In this document: positions 25,001 to 40,395 of the stretch, one piece after another
How positions within the stretch are numbered: position 1 is the stretch's first letter
Layout: every line of letters starts with the position of its first letter
Origin: Panorpa germanica
Taxonomy: Eukaryota > Arthropoda > Insecta > Mecoptera > Panorpidae
NCBI GenBank assembly: GCA_963678705.1
Contig: OY783223.1
Coordinates: 9,580,721-9,644,720 of the forward strand
Reading direction: 5' to 3'
DNA length: 64,000 bases
Made by a program: the position numbers and the translations under genes
The notes under the pieces: generated by a model
Told to the model about the DNA's origin: nothing
Seen by the model: only the letters and a program-made list of their open reading frames with translations
Database searches by the model: none

Positions 25001-28000
25001 CAAAAATTTATTTAAATAAAAGTTCTAAAACATTATTCATTCTTTTAAACTTTATGTAATGAGTTTATATTCTATACTGGATTTAAGAAGTATGAGCAAA
25101 ATTATAAGCATCCGCTGTCAAAAATCATCAGCATTCTTTAATACTCAAGGTACTCGGCGCATAGACAAGATTGCAATATACCTGGCGAATATAGGCTGAT
25201 ATTTGAATGCAGGGAAAATCTGAAAAATCTTATTGATTTTATAAATAAAATCTCTTTATTTTGAATATGTTTATAAGTTGTAAATTATTTATTGTAAATG
25301 TTTATAAATTTATTTATTGTTTCAAGTGTTAATAACTTATAAAAGTTACTCAAATAAATATCTTCAGGTTTCATTCATTTTAAACTTGATTCTTTATCTA
25401 CAAATAATATATATATGCAATGCGAGAAATTACTGTATTTCAAGGTCTTATAATGTCATATTGCTAGGCCCTTGTTTATATTCAGATGAGACGGTCCCAA
25501 ATAGACCACAAGCTCTATCTTGACGACACAAGGTTGTACTTGGTAGTCTTGGACAATCCAAGAAAGTGAGCTAACAAAGTGGAACCATTTCTTTATATTT
25601 ATTATTACGCGATCAAAACCTTGATCATCCCTGATGTTTATGTATATATACATATGCATAGAGATTCCACAACTACAATAAACAGAATAATTATAAGTTC
25701 TCTAGTTAGTATAATGTCTGCGAAAAGAAGAGAACAGAAAACATAACTAGCTACTGAAGCATACAACTCGAAAGTAACTAATTAACTACTTAAATGAATA
25801 AGTTTTACATTTTAGCTCATTGCTGGTTTTATTGAATTCATTAGCTAAAGTTGTAATGATCTAAGAAATGAGATGTCATGTAACACTCGTACGAGATGGG
25901 GGCATTGCCCCTTAAAAACTGATGGTATATTTTCTTGTTTCAATTTTATGTAAGGTACAAAGTAATGCTCATAATATATACTTCGACTGGTGAAGGACAG
26001 TGTTGATTAATTAATTTTAGACAGTACAAAATTACTTTAAATACATGTGTAGGGAAGGGTAGGGGATGGGGGATGAGAGGAAAGGTGCGTCAATAGAAAT
26101 ATGTTCATTTCTTTTTGTTCATTTTACGATAGCTTAATTCAATTTACTTTACCCCAGTGCATTAATTCGACGAATCGACCTTCCCCCTCACCTCCTACTC
26201 ATATATTTTACAAGACTACAATATTATCCCCCCTTCGACAGTACCCATTCCCCTCATCGTCTCTCTTCTTTTTATATATATATATATATATATAATAATA
26301 ACATAAAGCAAAAAAAATATTTCATTTTTTATGTCCCACAGATTTTACGGCCTTATAACATTAAGTAAATTCCGTTTGGCTCTACTGGAGCGAATAGAAA
26401 TTATGTTTTCTGGAGAGGAATCGTCGAAATATTAACCTTGCGTTACGTTGGACTGATAGATACATCAAACTCAGTAACCCGGTAGGAAGACTTGTTAAGC
26501 GGCTTCAAAATCATTTTTAAACTTTGTTATAGATCTTCTGGTAACAATGGCAATTTTAGTAGCCTTAGGTTCTTTCTTCTTCAAAGAAATATAGCTTTGT
26601 TATGTTATTATTTTTCGTACTATATTTAATTAAGAATACAAACTTAGAAAGAGTTTGTCAATCAAGTTCTAATTTATGAAAAAAGATAAAGATCAAAAAG
26701 ACAATATTTATATAAAATTATGCGACTGAATTAAATTAATACAGTTCAGAAGTCAAAGAAATTGTTATAACAAATAAGCAATTAATTTCACAAGTGAATA
26801 AACAATTGATGAATGATCAATTGATCGGAAAAATTTGTCATTCGAAGAAGTACCAATGAACAAATTTTCTTAGCATTACAAAATGACATTCACAATTTGA
26901 CTCATTACGAAATTGATAAGATAAAACAGGTCTCGCTCATGAAACAAAGTCACAGGTAAATTGACCATGTCACAAAGTTTATCATGACAAAGTTGATAAC
27001 GTAAATTTAAAAATTTGTATAATTTATGAAGTTAAAGTTATCAAAGTAAACTTTTTATTTGATAAAGAGAATTAAATCTTGGTATAGCTATAGATAAAAA
27101 CAATGATAACAACTCTTACTTAATCGCAATTGATAAGAAAATGATTTAATTGATAATGTTATTCAATTTATAAATAGATATTAAATTTGCCGCTATACTT
27201 GGAAATAATTGTCGTTAATAAAATACAAGACCATGAGAATTCTTCTTTGGTTCAGAAGAGTCCAAAAACCGATGTAACATTTCATAAAATAGTATGTTTA
27301 AAAATCATAATCATAATCCAATTTTGCATCAAGTCCTTGTTGATAGTACGCCACTGGATAAAATTTCTCTTCAGTACATAGATTTTTTTTTCTACTATTT
27401 TAAAATTAAAACATTTAGAGCTATGATGAAAAGAGAATTTAATTGATTCCGACTAGGAGAATGCTATCTAACTTCAAATCGATCAAATATTTTTAGTGGG
27501 TGACTTGACGGGCTGTAAATGTCCCTTTTAATCAATTACATTCTAATAAAACTCTTATTTTATGTAGCAATATTAAAATCAATTTGATATTAAAAGAATA
27601 AGGTCGTAGATGTCATAAAACAAAGAGAAATAAAACAATTTAGATGTGGAAAAGATCCTTTAAGAGAGAGAGAGAGAGATACTCTACTCCATTGCTAGAT
27701 TCAATTCCATTTCCCGCTGTTGCCATTCTTTTGGCGTTGGCGTCGCCAGCTCTTTTGTCCGCACTTACTCAATTATGAGTAGCTGACTCTAAAACCATAT
27801 TTTATTAAATAATAACTTCGAGAGAATTACTTCCAACAAAAGAATAAGGCAACAGAATGCGTACTCTGTAAGGATCGGCACAGCACAGCAAAGGAAAACC
27901 GTTCGTTGAAAGAAAACTTGAAAAGTTAGAGAAGAAAAATTATATATCTTCATTATAAATGAAAACTTGGAATCTTTATTGCATTTATATAAAAGTAACT

Positions 28001-28062
28001 ATGATGATGGTAGACGGGTGGCAGGGGGGAGACTATTGGAAATAAATTGTAAGATTTATATA
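22053..28062. other. Non-coding right flank, part 1
   Basis: No gene recognised. Points of note: a possible first coding exon at 22984-23008 (ATG, eight codons, then GTTAGT donor-like); a locally GC-rich patch at 23880-24060 with a 60-codon open frame of unknown meaning; short (AT)n at 26273-26293 and (GA)n at 27666-27680. Confidence 0.4.
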
Positions 28063-28276
28063 TAGTCCAAATCACGATAGTTCGGCGGCGACTTATACTT
28101 AAAAGAGGTTATAACAGCGGTATAAATCTATAATACGATAATGAATTTTATTTTTTTCGTTTCTGCATTTATTATAGAAAAATAAGTGAGTCAGTGCTTT
28201 TTAGTTATATCGGCAGTTTATACTCCACAACTTGTTTTAAGTATGAGTCACCGCCGAACTCTCGTAAATTGAACTA
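28063..28276 (-). repeat. 214-bp miniature element, family 2 (copy b)
   Basis: Inverted relative to 5691-5891. Ends TAGTCCAAATCACGATAGTT and ...TCTCGTAAATTGAACTA, flanked by TA. The internal sequence shares AAAATAAGTGAGTCAGTGCT in reverse complement with copy a. Confidence 0.88.
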
Positions 28277-30249
28277 TAGTTCAATAGATACTGTATAAAT
28301 ATGAATTTCTTTAACTGGACAAATTTGTAATGATCCTCAATGTCGTTTTGTTCTCTGCTCGCAATCTAAAATTTATTTAAAAATGGAAAATTGTCGCTAA
28401 TTAAGTTAATGAATAATAACACTGACACAAAATAAAATCCTTAATCTTACTGTCAAAAAAACGAGCTAAATTTTTCTGTCCAAAGTGTAGAAGGACCATA
28501 TTTATCATTACTATCTTGTATCTTAAAAACTAGATCTTATAAATCAAATCTGTAGCCTAAGGAAATTTAATTTTAACCGCGTGACTTAAAAATTTTGATT
28601 GGATGTACAAATCTGACGTCATAATGCGTTGATTAACCAACAGCAAGCAATTCTGATATTATCCTTTTCTCACGTAACAGACTATTTAACATAGTTCAAC
28701 TCAGGGCCCCTTTTTACAGATAAATTTAGTGAAATTTTAATCGTAAAGAAAGGAAATTTATCATTTGATAAGCTTCATAAAAATAAATGAAAAAGTGTGC
28801 CTGTTTTCTTGCTTTGATTTAGATAGCTCAGATGTTATGCTTTGCATTGTAAAAGCAAGTAATATACATAAATAAGAATAGCATGTTTTTATTTTATTTT
28901 CAAAGAAATAACTTTCAGAAGAATATGCAGGTTTAATAAAATTATAAACACATAAAACTACAAGTGTTATTAAAACATAAATTGTTTAATATAATAAAAA
29001 ATAATAAACTAATAACATTTTTTATATGGATTATTAAATTATTTCCTTTCAATATAATATCTTGAATGCATGTAACCGGCTGCCCTATGCGCCCCACGCC
29101 CTCCGCCCTACACCCTATATACTCTATAGGAACAACCATGTCTCGAATAAAACAAATTTCAGCGCCCTTATACAACAATATTTTTATAAATTACCATAAC
29201 AGTATACGGGGTTAGTATGAATAAAATAAAGGGTGAACGGAGTGTATTGAGAGGGGGTGTAGGGGTGAAAGGGGATGTATCCATTTCATCGTTATCCCTT
29301 ACGTTTAAAATTAAAAACATTGAGAAACGAAAAACTTGACTTTGCTGAGACGTGTTATGGCATTATTACACTGATGTATTTTGATTATTTTCTTCATACG
29401 TCAGTGCATAAGTTTAAATATAATAGAATAGATACATCGATATTTCTACACATCTAGCTACCAGCATGGTATTGTTATTTAGCATTACTTCTAAACTCTC
29501 TTCTCTTTCACGTTGAATACGATAAATCCAATACGTTTGATGCGAAATGTGGACGCTCACCTTTAAAATATAAACCCTAACTAGTTAAAAAGTATTTGCA
29601 CTGCTGAGGTCCTGATTATCAATTTAAGTAAAATAAAATACAATTTTTCTATCACTATAGAAATCCTCTTTTTGTACCTCGTTTATTTTCATTATGTAAT
29701 TTTACATTCGTGTGATATCACCTTACGTAACTCACACATTACTTCCGGTATATAAAATAAGACAAGACGAAAATGAGTGGTGTGAAAAGAGTCAGAAGTC
29801 AGGATCCAGGTTCCAGGAGGCTGTAAAGGACCAAAGCAATCCGTAAAGGACTAATTACCTTTTTATACATAAGCAAAACCCGCACTCATATATTTTTCGT
29901 TGAAATCTGATATCCTGCTACTAAAACACTATCAATAAAGACTATTCATTTGAAAGGGTGCTTTGTGTTTTAATGAATTGGGGAAGGGATGCAAGGGGTT
30001 GGGGTTTGTTTATAATTACTTCAATTGTCCTGTAGGCCTTTGTTCTATGGAGTCACTGCCACTGCCATTGCCACACAACGATCACGCAGGTTTTGTCAAG
30101 CGACTTGTTACGAGTTGATTTTTAAGGGATCAAATATCTGGACGTTTTATTAACCAGTATCGAATTTCTTTAACCCTATTTTATTTTTAGACTTTGTTTA
30201 TTCTGAGACTGAATCTGTTTTTGTATTAAGGCATAAAAAAGAAGCATAT
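28277..30249. other. Non-coding spacer
   Basis: No recognisable gene or repeat pair. Confidence 0.4.
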
Positions 30250-30825
30250 TTTCGATAATGTTTTTTGACGACACAGTTAATATATAATTATTTCTATAAT
30301 TACTACATGATAAAATAACATTTAAAGAATACTTTGTGAAATTTTCCTAAATAAATGTCAAAAAATGAGGCATTGACAGCGAATCTCCGTAAACGTCACT
30401 TGATTTTCTGAAATCGAAAAATCAATATGATTTTATTAGTTGATAAGTTTCTGTAGGTAACCTTGTCGAGTTTTTTTTTTTTATTGATTGTTCAATTTTT
30501 TACAGCACTTAGAAGTCAAAATACCGATTTTTCATGACAAAAATCAGAAACTTTGTTACTTTAAAATACGTTCAAATTAAAAAATTAAAAAAAACTCGAT
30601 AGCGTTACCTTGGCATTTATGTAAAGAAAGAGTGTGCAAAATTTCAAAAGGATCGGTGCAGTAGATTTTGAGCTAGAGAAGACACCGACTCTGAAAATGC
30701 TATGTGTGAGAAAACGCATTTAAAAGCAGATCAGAGAGGTGAAGACTTAAAACTCTATATCTCCGACAGTTTTACTCCAATTGACTTCAAATTTTTAGAC
30801 AATAAACTTAATATGTTGTACAATA
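30250..30825 (+). repeat. Dispersed repeat family 3 (copy a)
   Basis: Matches 39882-40395 with many substitutions; shared blocks include TTTCGATAATGTTTTTTG at the left and CTCCGACAGTTTTACTCCAA at the right. This copy has about 90 extra bases (about 30400-30490), including AGGTAACCTTGTCGAGTTTT, which is an inverted near-copy of AAAACTCGATAGCGTTACCT further on, making a large potential hairpin. Confidence 0.8.
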
Positions 30826-33800
30826 AGTTTTTTATTTTTTAAATGACCAAACTAGATACTGTACAATATAGCGACTTACTTAAAACTAATTGAATAATTC
30901 AGATTTTGATAGTCAATTTTATCAATATATAGTTATCAATATTATATTAATAATGTTTTTTGTTTGTTTCAGGTATGTGTGTAATCTTCCTTGCATCACT
31001 TCTCATATAAGGTTAACCTATCCATCGACTAATATCGATGATCTCCGTCTTCAGATTTATTGCTTACTTGAATGGCGTCATACGGATGATGTTTGGTGAG
31101 TAGACTCCATTAAAGTATACAGCGGTACACTCACTTACAAAACAATCAACCTAATAAGGTTGTTTATTAAGTCATTCTTTTCCATTTCCGGTCATTAGAA
31201 TCTTTGCATTACGTCACTGAATTTTAATTAATAAAATCGAGTAACTAGTCAATATATTTGAGTGTGTTCTGGGTCTCTTAGATAACGAAAACCATTAATT
31301 TTCCAACGACTCAAATGTAAATAACGAACGTCATATCCGAATATGTTTATTGCGATGATCTCACTTAAAAAACATCTCATAGTTTATGTGCTGCGATGAT
31401 TTAATCCATTGTGCAATTACTTAGAATAAGGTAATTATTAAAATCAGTGCCAAGGACACACACACACATACATAAACAAATAATGATGACTGTACCTTCG
31501 TACGTATTTCAACACGTACACTTCAATTATTCTAGAAATGACTTTTACTTTTAACATCTTTGAATACACAGTACACTTACAACAGTTATCCATGTTGATT
31601 CATGTTTATTTTTGTGAATACCTTGCTTAGTTCTTGGTATATGTGTTTGATAATTGCTACAAAAGAATGTATGCTTCATTTATTAGTCACTCGTATATTG
31701 TTATATTAGACTTTCCATTCATATTTGAGCCCGCTAGTGTATTGCAAGAGTTAGAAGTCTGAATCATGATAAGTAAATGCAACCGTTTCGAGTTATCGGT
31801 ATTTCCAGGTAGAAAATTCCTTGTAATTAGCTTGTAGGAAGCTACCAACTGTACACTTTGCAGTACAAGATGAATTTCAAGTAAGTGACAATTACAGAGT
31901 TTGAGATAATTAGCGCAAACGATAGAAGATGTGCTAAACTATTTAGTGGCACAGAGATATAAGCGGGAACTTGAATAGATTTTACTATATAACGGGAATT
32001 CTGAAACATACTGAACGAATTATTTTATTTTTGTCACTTACTACCACTTGCATCTGATGATTATAAAATGAATCTGAAATTAGCTTTTGGCAAGTTAGCA
32101 ACACAATTTTTCAAATAATACTTCACTATTTTTCTATTTTGATTTGTGTTTAATATTATACTTAGTAAAATGGATGCAATATAACGAATGCAATACACTG
32201 ACGTGCTTGACGTATTGACAAATATGTGGTGACAATCTTCGCTGAAAGAAATTAATAGATTTATCGATCCTTTGCTACGTTTAGAAACTGTGTTATTTCT
32301 CCTAGGTGGCACCAAACATTGCATACCCTGTTTTAGTTGGTTTCAACATGCGCTAGCATCTAAATAGAGAAAACAAATTAAGTTCTCAAGCGTTGGTATT
32401 ATATCCATCGTCCAAGTGCTGCTACTATATGTTGTTTAAAAAAGACTTCTTGTTTTTCCATTCACTATGGTGCATTTTCCAATATTGTAGGTACGCTGTA
32501 AGGGGTTGCTTAAAGATTTATATACGTATTTGCACCCCACCTTCTTAAGATATCAAACCATTTCAACTGTAATACATCGCATGTAATATTTGCATAAAAA
32601 TATCTATAAGAACTTTTCATTTTTTACTGTTTTCTGTTTTTTATCTTTTAAAAAAATTGTCTCAATTTATTATTCAGCATTAGCTAATCCTGCAAAACCA
32701 TTCCGGTTGGGAGCTACAGCGTTCAGTTCGTTTACGTTATACTTTTTAACATTCGCGACGTCTATGCCGATGCCGACGCCGACGTCGCGTCGTGGTTGTA
32801 CCAACAAAACCACGTACCTCGTCACAAGATTCAAGCAGTTTAGTTAACCGTTGGTTTTTCTTATTTCTAACTTTTGAGTTTGACAGTTCTACTATTATTC
32901 ATTTTATTAATAATATTTTTCTATTTTATTTTGTAGAACAACTTTTATAAATTAATATTTGGTTTTCTATAATTATCAGTGGCTTTTCTTTTCTAAACAT
33001 ACTAAGTAAGAAAGCATTTTTTTAATAAATTTCACTAGTTTTTCCAAAGATTAATGTATCACTTTATTTAGAGAGAAAGTTCTCGATGAATTTTTAAAAC
33101 AATGTTCTCGTTAATATCCCTTTCAATTAGCCGAATGATAACCGACAATTCTTCGACAAACATCGTTTATGAGTTAATTCTAAAACCCGGATGGACTACA
33201 GCGCCATGGCACCCAGACCATAACGTGAGACGTGAGGAACTAAATTCTTTATTAATGTGTTTTTCGGCAATTCGCAGTTTATTTCTCTCTGTTAATATAT
33301 ACCTACATATATAGCATTTTTTGAGTACATTTCCCGTAGTACATTAGCAAGAAGGTCACGTTCGAAGTAGAGAAAGGGGCAGGGGGACCAGCAGGAGGGC
33401 GGACCACCCGTTTCGTCCACTTCCGAGCTCAGATCTTTCCTCGAATTGAGCAGGGTGTTTCTTCCCCTCTTGGAATACATTTATTCAACATTTTTGTCTT
33501 TGTAATTCAAACTATTCCCCTATTTTGGGTTTTAGAGATGAAACCATTAGGCGTCTTTTTATAGTACGCTTAATTTTCTTTTTAGACTGAACCTAATAAG
33601 TGTTTTATAGTAACGTCATCGTTTTTGAGGTTCGATTCCCGCACCAGCGCTTCCTTAATCCAGATAATATCATATGTTTTCTTTTTACAAATTGATCTGT
33701 CAATCTTACATATACATATAATTTAATTTGGTTTTAATATCACCCATTTTCTATGATGGTACATTTAACATATAAATTGAAGAGTTTGCACCATCTTGTG

Positions 33801-36800
33801 TGCTTTGCTTCTTATTGTATTCAACTCAACGAGTAGAGCAGTCTTTTTTCTGCGTTATGTGACATTCTTTCGGTATAAAACGTTTTCGCGTTATAAATAA
33901 TTCATAGATATGTGCAAAATATTTCCATGTCTTTATTATAAATAGATACAGATGGCTAAATCTGTCAGACGAATATTCGTTATATTTTATGTTGGGTTCG
34001 TGTGTGTCTTTAGTAATGGCTGCTTATTCGAATCGGGTCGTGTCGGGTCGAATCGGTGCTAAGCTAAGACTTGTAGGTCATAGTGAAACATTACCCTAAA
34101 ATTGTTATTTGTTTTTTATAGTATTATTTACTTCACGAGTTACCAAAGATTTGTCAGGACTTGCATGAACACCAATTCTTTACAAATCGAAATTACCTTC
34201 TTGTCAACTTTATAACAGGAGTCTCCAGGACGTCATTGCAACCCTGTACCCCTATTTTATTGTAAATTGTATTAAACAATACAAACAAAATAATTTTTTG
34301 CATTAAATATGTAACGTACATGGTTTTGCACTATTACTGCATTGCAAAAACAGAACAAATGGGCAATAACGTCACCCCTAACTGCAATATTTGTTGTAGG
34401 GGTGTAGGGGTGGTTTAGCAACTGGGGATGTTCCTTGTTGCCATGCTTATTGTTCGGACCAACGGACCGCGTTACTGTGCGTGCAGCGCGTTCAGCGAGG
34501 GAGCGTACAACTGGCTCAGCAAGCATGTGATTTGAATATATTTATATGCATCTGTAATCGAATGCAATACACTCAACGACGGTTGTTTGAAATGTTTCAA
34601 GCCTCATATAGAGATGGTGCTATTATATTTAGAAAAAATTGTTATAGTTATAGATTAAGGGGGTTTTCCCGTGTGACGGTCTGTTGTCTAAGCATTTTTT
34701 GAGAAGCTTTTTTGAAGCCCAATGAAAAGATAGAACTTTGAGATTTTTATTAGTTATTTACTACTATTTCAAAAGTATGTGAAACAAATTTCATGTCAAA
34801 ATTTTTATTAGAACGTATGCTGTACCACTCTGAAGACACCTGCCTCAAAAAAAGGGCGCTGACTCTCTCCACGAGTTTGGCTGATTGGCTTATCAGAAAG
34901 AAATAAAAGAACGGCGTTTTTATCTATAGACCAAAATGCATGGAATGAACTAGAATCATTTGAAAATATTGAAAATTGGGTTTTTTTTTCACTTTTTCGT
35001 TTCGAAATAATTAGAAATACTCTGAAGTTTTGGAAGGTTTCCGTGAGTCTACATGTACTGAGTCTATCCTATAAATTTTAAGCGAATCGGTCAAACCGTC
35101 CTCGAGATATGATAGAGGAAACTTTGAAAAACACAGTTTTCAGAAAAACCACTCAAGTACTCTTCTTATAACGCGCTTATAACGCGTCTTTATAACGACT
35201 TCGAATATTAAAAAATCACTTTACCAGCTTATTCTACAAATGTTAAGGAATAAATGTATGCAAAAAAAAGTTCGATTTTTTGAACTCATCACACGTGAGA
35301 ACCTCCTTAATACAACAGTGTTATTTGAACTGGTTATACACTATGGCCGATAGGTACTTATCTTTGAGTAGCACGCCTTAGCAGTGATAAAGAATTCAAG
35401 AGAGTTCACAGGATTAAGTTTATATCAGATTACAAACATGATAATAATTTTCACTATTTAGAAATTCGCTCTTATTGTAATATTATGTGAGTCGGTCTTT
35501 TGTTTTCGCTTCACTTTGCGGTTTTCTGTATTTCGCAACTCCACAAACAGCTAGCCACTCAACCTGACTGCAACCATACGGTATTGATACCGGTATGCAA
35601 TCAGACAACAACGACTACGACAACCATAGAGTAGTGCATTCCAATGGACAGTCGTTTAGAGATTCTTTAAAACAGTGATGGCAAAGATATCATATTCGTT
35701 TCATTTTTCGTAAATAAAAACCAATGGAATCTGTAATAGCCCCAAGGTTTGGCCAGCACTGTTCAACGAGTATACCCCCCACTATGACCAACACAACAAG
35801 GAGAAGAGTGCGGTCTGTTATGCAATGTGATAAGGACAAAACGAGTAAAGTACTAACAGACCAGGTAAACAGGTAGACCGATACATGGATGGCATTTAGC
35901 ACATTGTACCGTATACGATAGTACCTTCCTCTCCTTGCCCCACTACACCCTTCTTCTATGGTGCTGTATCTGAATGGGGATTATGTAGATTATGATTCGA
36001 TTATATGCTTTAACATTATGTAAAAAGTTTAAGAACTGACCTGTTTTATGATACCAGCAGAATCGGTTAATATTGTTAACCGTATAGAATAAATTTGTCT
36101 GTTAATATTAAAAATACAATATAATTTGCAATGTATTGTTAGAATGATCGCAGCAATTCGATCCGATCGACACAGTTCTCAATGGATGGCGGAGATAGAG
36201 AAAAGGAACGAGGAAAGAGAACGAATGGCAGAGTTGAAACAGGAGGAAGGACTGTATATTATTTCAGATCCGTATTCGTCAGTAGATGACATCAAATAAA
36301 AATTTATACATTTCCTTATATACGAATGCATTTCCTTACAAACCTGTGCCTATAATAATTAACAGTTACTTCGCTCAGCGCTTGATGAACCTGCAAGAGC
36401 GCGTATTAGCCCCTTATATTGCAACAACATTTTTGAATGTCCATTCAATACATTACTCCAAATACAAACAAAATTCAATAAGTGTGAAAGAGACAGCCGA
36501 TTAATCTTCATCTCAGTGTTACAACACCGACCTATTCTTACTAATAAATATGAATATTATCTTCCTCTCAAAATATACGACTGTCCATCAAAATGCTGTA
36601 AGTTAATACATTACCAGAGAACATTTAGCACTTTTATTCACCATTTCGTTGGTTTAGACTTTATTACCACCCCTTTTTTGTTCATGACGTTCTAAAATGT
36701 GATGGAATTAAGGTCTTGATGCCGTTAAAAGAATATTGATAACATTATATCACCCTCTCCTACGCAAAAGCTGCATTACGAGCACCCAGGAGGTCATAAA

Positions 36801-38777
36801 AACAAGATAAACCAAAAGAAACTACACGTTAAAGTAATATGCAAGGGTACACTGGGTTGGGAGTACAGTGCGAGGATGCTGGTACACATAGTAATCCAAT
36901 CCAACTGTGAGATTTATACTTTCGGTGAAAATTGTACTAAAACATGTAAAGGGTGAGATACAGGGTGTGTTACAATTATCAACCCTTAGCGAATTGTCAC
37001 CAGCACCTCACGATGTGAAGGACGAATTTATTAACTTTAATAAAATGTTTAAATAATATAGATAACATAATAATAAAGGTATTGAGTCTAATCTATATTG
37101 TTCACAACACCAAATCCCAAACCCAAACCAATCCTTAACAAATTTATCCTATACTATCATACCTGAAATTTAAAGAAACGAAATTTAAAGTTTATTATTT
37201 AACATAAATTGTCAATTCCTTTTTATCTAATTTTATTATAACCTCACAATATGCACTTGACTAACTAACTAAGCGTGAGTTCTGTTCACTCCAAATATTA
37301 ACTTTGTTGGTCGTTATTCATACAGCGACATCTATGGCGTTCATGAGCATATGTTTTCACTTTCTAAGACGAGCTTTCGAATTTCTTTACAAATATTTTT
37401 CCCTTTTTGTTACACACATCTTAAAATATCTTAAATTGGTCGTACGGAAGTCGTACGTTTTTTTACCGACAGTTGTCACATTGTAATTTTCATATTATAT
37501 AAAATTAATTAAGATTAAGATATTTATAATACAAAGCTTCACAGAGTTTTCCAGAGCACCCTGTTAAAGAAAGAGGAAGTGTAGAAATATGAAAATGAGA
37601 AAATGTAAAATGATTACATACATTTATTTAGTTTATTATTGTTGTGTATGTTTTTGTTTAATTTCCATTGTTGTTATTTTCTGTTTTGTTACGTAACTCG
37701 TACGTAATGTTTTTGTTCTGTTGTTTTTATTGGAGATGTTTTTATCATTCGTATATTTTGACAGTTTCGCGTAAATATTGAATTAAACTTATAAATAACA
37801 CGAGACGATTATTTCGTGAGGCTTGGCATTAAATAAACTATACATCGGTTAAACATTTTTTGTATGTACTACAATAGAAAGCTAGAATCAGAGTTGCCAA
37901 CTAACTAAAAAGAAAAACCCTTGATACAATGGAACTTAGACTGCTTCAAAGCGATCTTTATTGAAATTTTCTATTTGTATTCGAATTTCCAAATCTCCGT
38001 TATGTTCAGAAACGTGTAATTATGATTAAAACATATTAATTAAAATTTTAAAATCGACATGTTGAGTTCGTTTCAGTTCGGTTTCGTTCGGCTCGGTTTG
38101 TTCGTTATCTTTTAACCTATAATTTAAATTCAGGGGATTAAATCGGGTTACCAAAGAATTAATTATTTATTTAAGTATATAATCAAGAACTTAACATCAA
38201 TTTAAATCTCTTATCTCCAGTGAATCTTATTTATTCCTTTCTATAGAATTTAAAATATCTGAGATGTAAGACGCGATACAATACGGCGCCCTCGCGACGG
38301 GGCGGACTACTTTTGTTTAGTGAAGATATATATAAATAAATGTTAATTTCCGCGAACAAATAGACGAAAGATCTTGTTCTCGAACATTACACAAGGTTTT
38401 AAGTTCTCCCTTTGAACTTTACTTGTTTTGTGTTATTATTTCCTGTATTTTGGAAATGTGTGTGTGTGTATGTATGTGTACACAAATATACCATCCCCTC
38501 ACATGACTTTGTGTTGGCAATAATTGTTTTGTTCGCTGCTTTGAGCTCTAGGATGTTGTAAGCCCCGAGGATGTCAACTCCTTGTGTATTTATATACCAA
38601 ATACACAACCTTTAAGATCCTTTGGCAAATAATATATCATAGTGAAAGCATCATATTTAAATCCACGCTGATTTTAAATCATGAAGACATACTATATTTT
38701 GTTATTTGTTTGCTTGAAGAATGGAGGTGACCAATGTGTCACCGTGAAGTAGTTATTAATGTTTTTAGATTTTATTA
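30826..38777. other. Non-coding right flank, part 2
   Basis: No gene recognised. A tRNA-like T-arm GAGGTTCGATTCCCGCACC lies at 33627-33645. Phrases such as AATCGGTCAAACCGTCCTCG near 35084-35103 look like repeat sequence but have no second copy in the window. Confidence 0.4.
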
Positions 38778-39128
38778 GCGGAGCAAACTAGCCGAGCAAC
38801 GAAGTTTCCAACGAAAACGAAAAACGAGTGGTGTTTCGTGACTCTATAGAATTTTTAACAATAGCATAATAGGGGATTTTATTTAATTACTTTTGTGTAA
38901 TAGTATTTGTGCATATCTCTGCTTATGATCATCAAAAGCATGCCCTGCAACATAGAAACACAGTCGCCCAAAACGTGCTCAAAACCAGTTTGAAATTTCT
39001 TTAATTCATGCCGTGTGTTTTCATTCACTCGTGTACACGTTCGTTCTCTTACTAACAACACAGTTGCATTCTCATTCGGTTCGGGCAGATTCGGGGCTAA
39101 GGTTTGCAACCATCCGACTCGTATGCGG
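38778..39128 (+). repeat. Miniature element, family 1 (copy b, with intact right end)
   Basis: Shares AACGAAGTTTCCAACGAAAA, the ATAGCATAATAGGGGATTTT core and CATTCTCATTCGGTTCGGGC with copy a. Its right end, GGTTTGCAACCATCCGACTC then GTATGCGGAAGACC, is the inverted complement of the left end of copy c at 54486, which defines the family's terminal inverted repeat. Confidence 0.82.
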
Positions 39129-39881
39129 AAGACCTTAGTCTGTCACGTTTTTGAATCATGAATCATAAAATAAAAATAGTTATCATTAATTGACAGAAAA
39201 CTCAATTTTCTACAACTTGTCATAGTTTATAAATACATCACATATCATTTAAAAGGATTTTTATCGTTTTACAATTTTCATTTAATTATATTCTTGATAA
39301 AATAAAATGTCTTAAGACAATATTGCACCAGTTTGCAGCCTCCAAGTGCAAATCTATCTCCTAGTACGTATACATGGACTAGTTGCCAGTTTTAATAGTT
39401 ACAGAAATTCTAACAACTATATTGCTAATATATATCCATCTCTTTCATTTTCTATTTCCATTTCATTTTAATAAACTTCTTGAGGATCACGTTGAGCGAA
39501 AAATAAAACCATCTTAACAATTTTTATGCTTAAAAGTTTAGTCTAGTACATTTTATGTTTATATTGTACGACTATGAAAATGATATAAGCTAAGACCTGG
39601 TATAAGTTTTTTTGTAAGATTTATCCCCTCTCCTCGTTCCACCCGTTACGTATACCCTTACGGAGGATATCGCCTCATAATATTCCCTACAGCATTCATA
39701 TTGCATTGTTCATATTACATTTTATTAAATTTTTCATTGTACAGGTTAATAAGAGTTTGTTATTTGCAGTCTTTTCATTAGTGATGTGAAAACTAATATA
39801 TATAATTGATATCGATATAAATTACTTGCTATTTTATCAGAGGGGCAGGTTGTAAAATCAAATCGATACAAAAAAGGATAG

Positions 39882-40395
39882 TTTCGATAATGTTTTTTGG
39901 TGACACGGTTAATAAATAATTATTTCTATAATTACTACATGATCAAATAATATTTAAATAATACTTTGTGAAATTTTCATAAATAAATATCAAGAAATGA
40001 GTTAATGGCAACGAATCTCCGCAGACGTCACAAAAAGAATTCTCATTGCTTTTTTACAGCACTTAACAGTCAAAATACCGATTTTTCATGAAAAAAATCA
40101 GAAACTTTGTTATTTTAAAATACGTTAAAATTAAAAGCAAAAATAAACTCGACAGCGTTACCTCGGCATTTATGTAAAGAAAGAGTGTGCAAAGTTTCAA
40201 AAGGATTGGTGCAGTAGATTTTGAGCTAGAGAGGACATCGACTCTGAAAAAACTAAGTGTAAGAAACCGCATTTAAAAGTTTCAAAGTAACACGAAAGCA
40301 GACCAGAGAGGTGGAGACATAAAACTCTATATCTCCGACAGTTTTACTCCAATCGACTTCAAATTTTCACACAATAATCCTAATATGTTACACAT
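39882..40395 (+). repeat. Dispersed repeat family 3 (copy b)
   Basis: Shorter relative of 30250-30825 in the same orientation; it lacks the internal ~90-bp block. Shared: TTTATGTAAAGAAAGAGTGT and GTAGATTTTGAGCTAGAGA. Confidence 0.8.
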
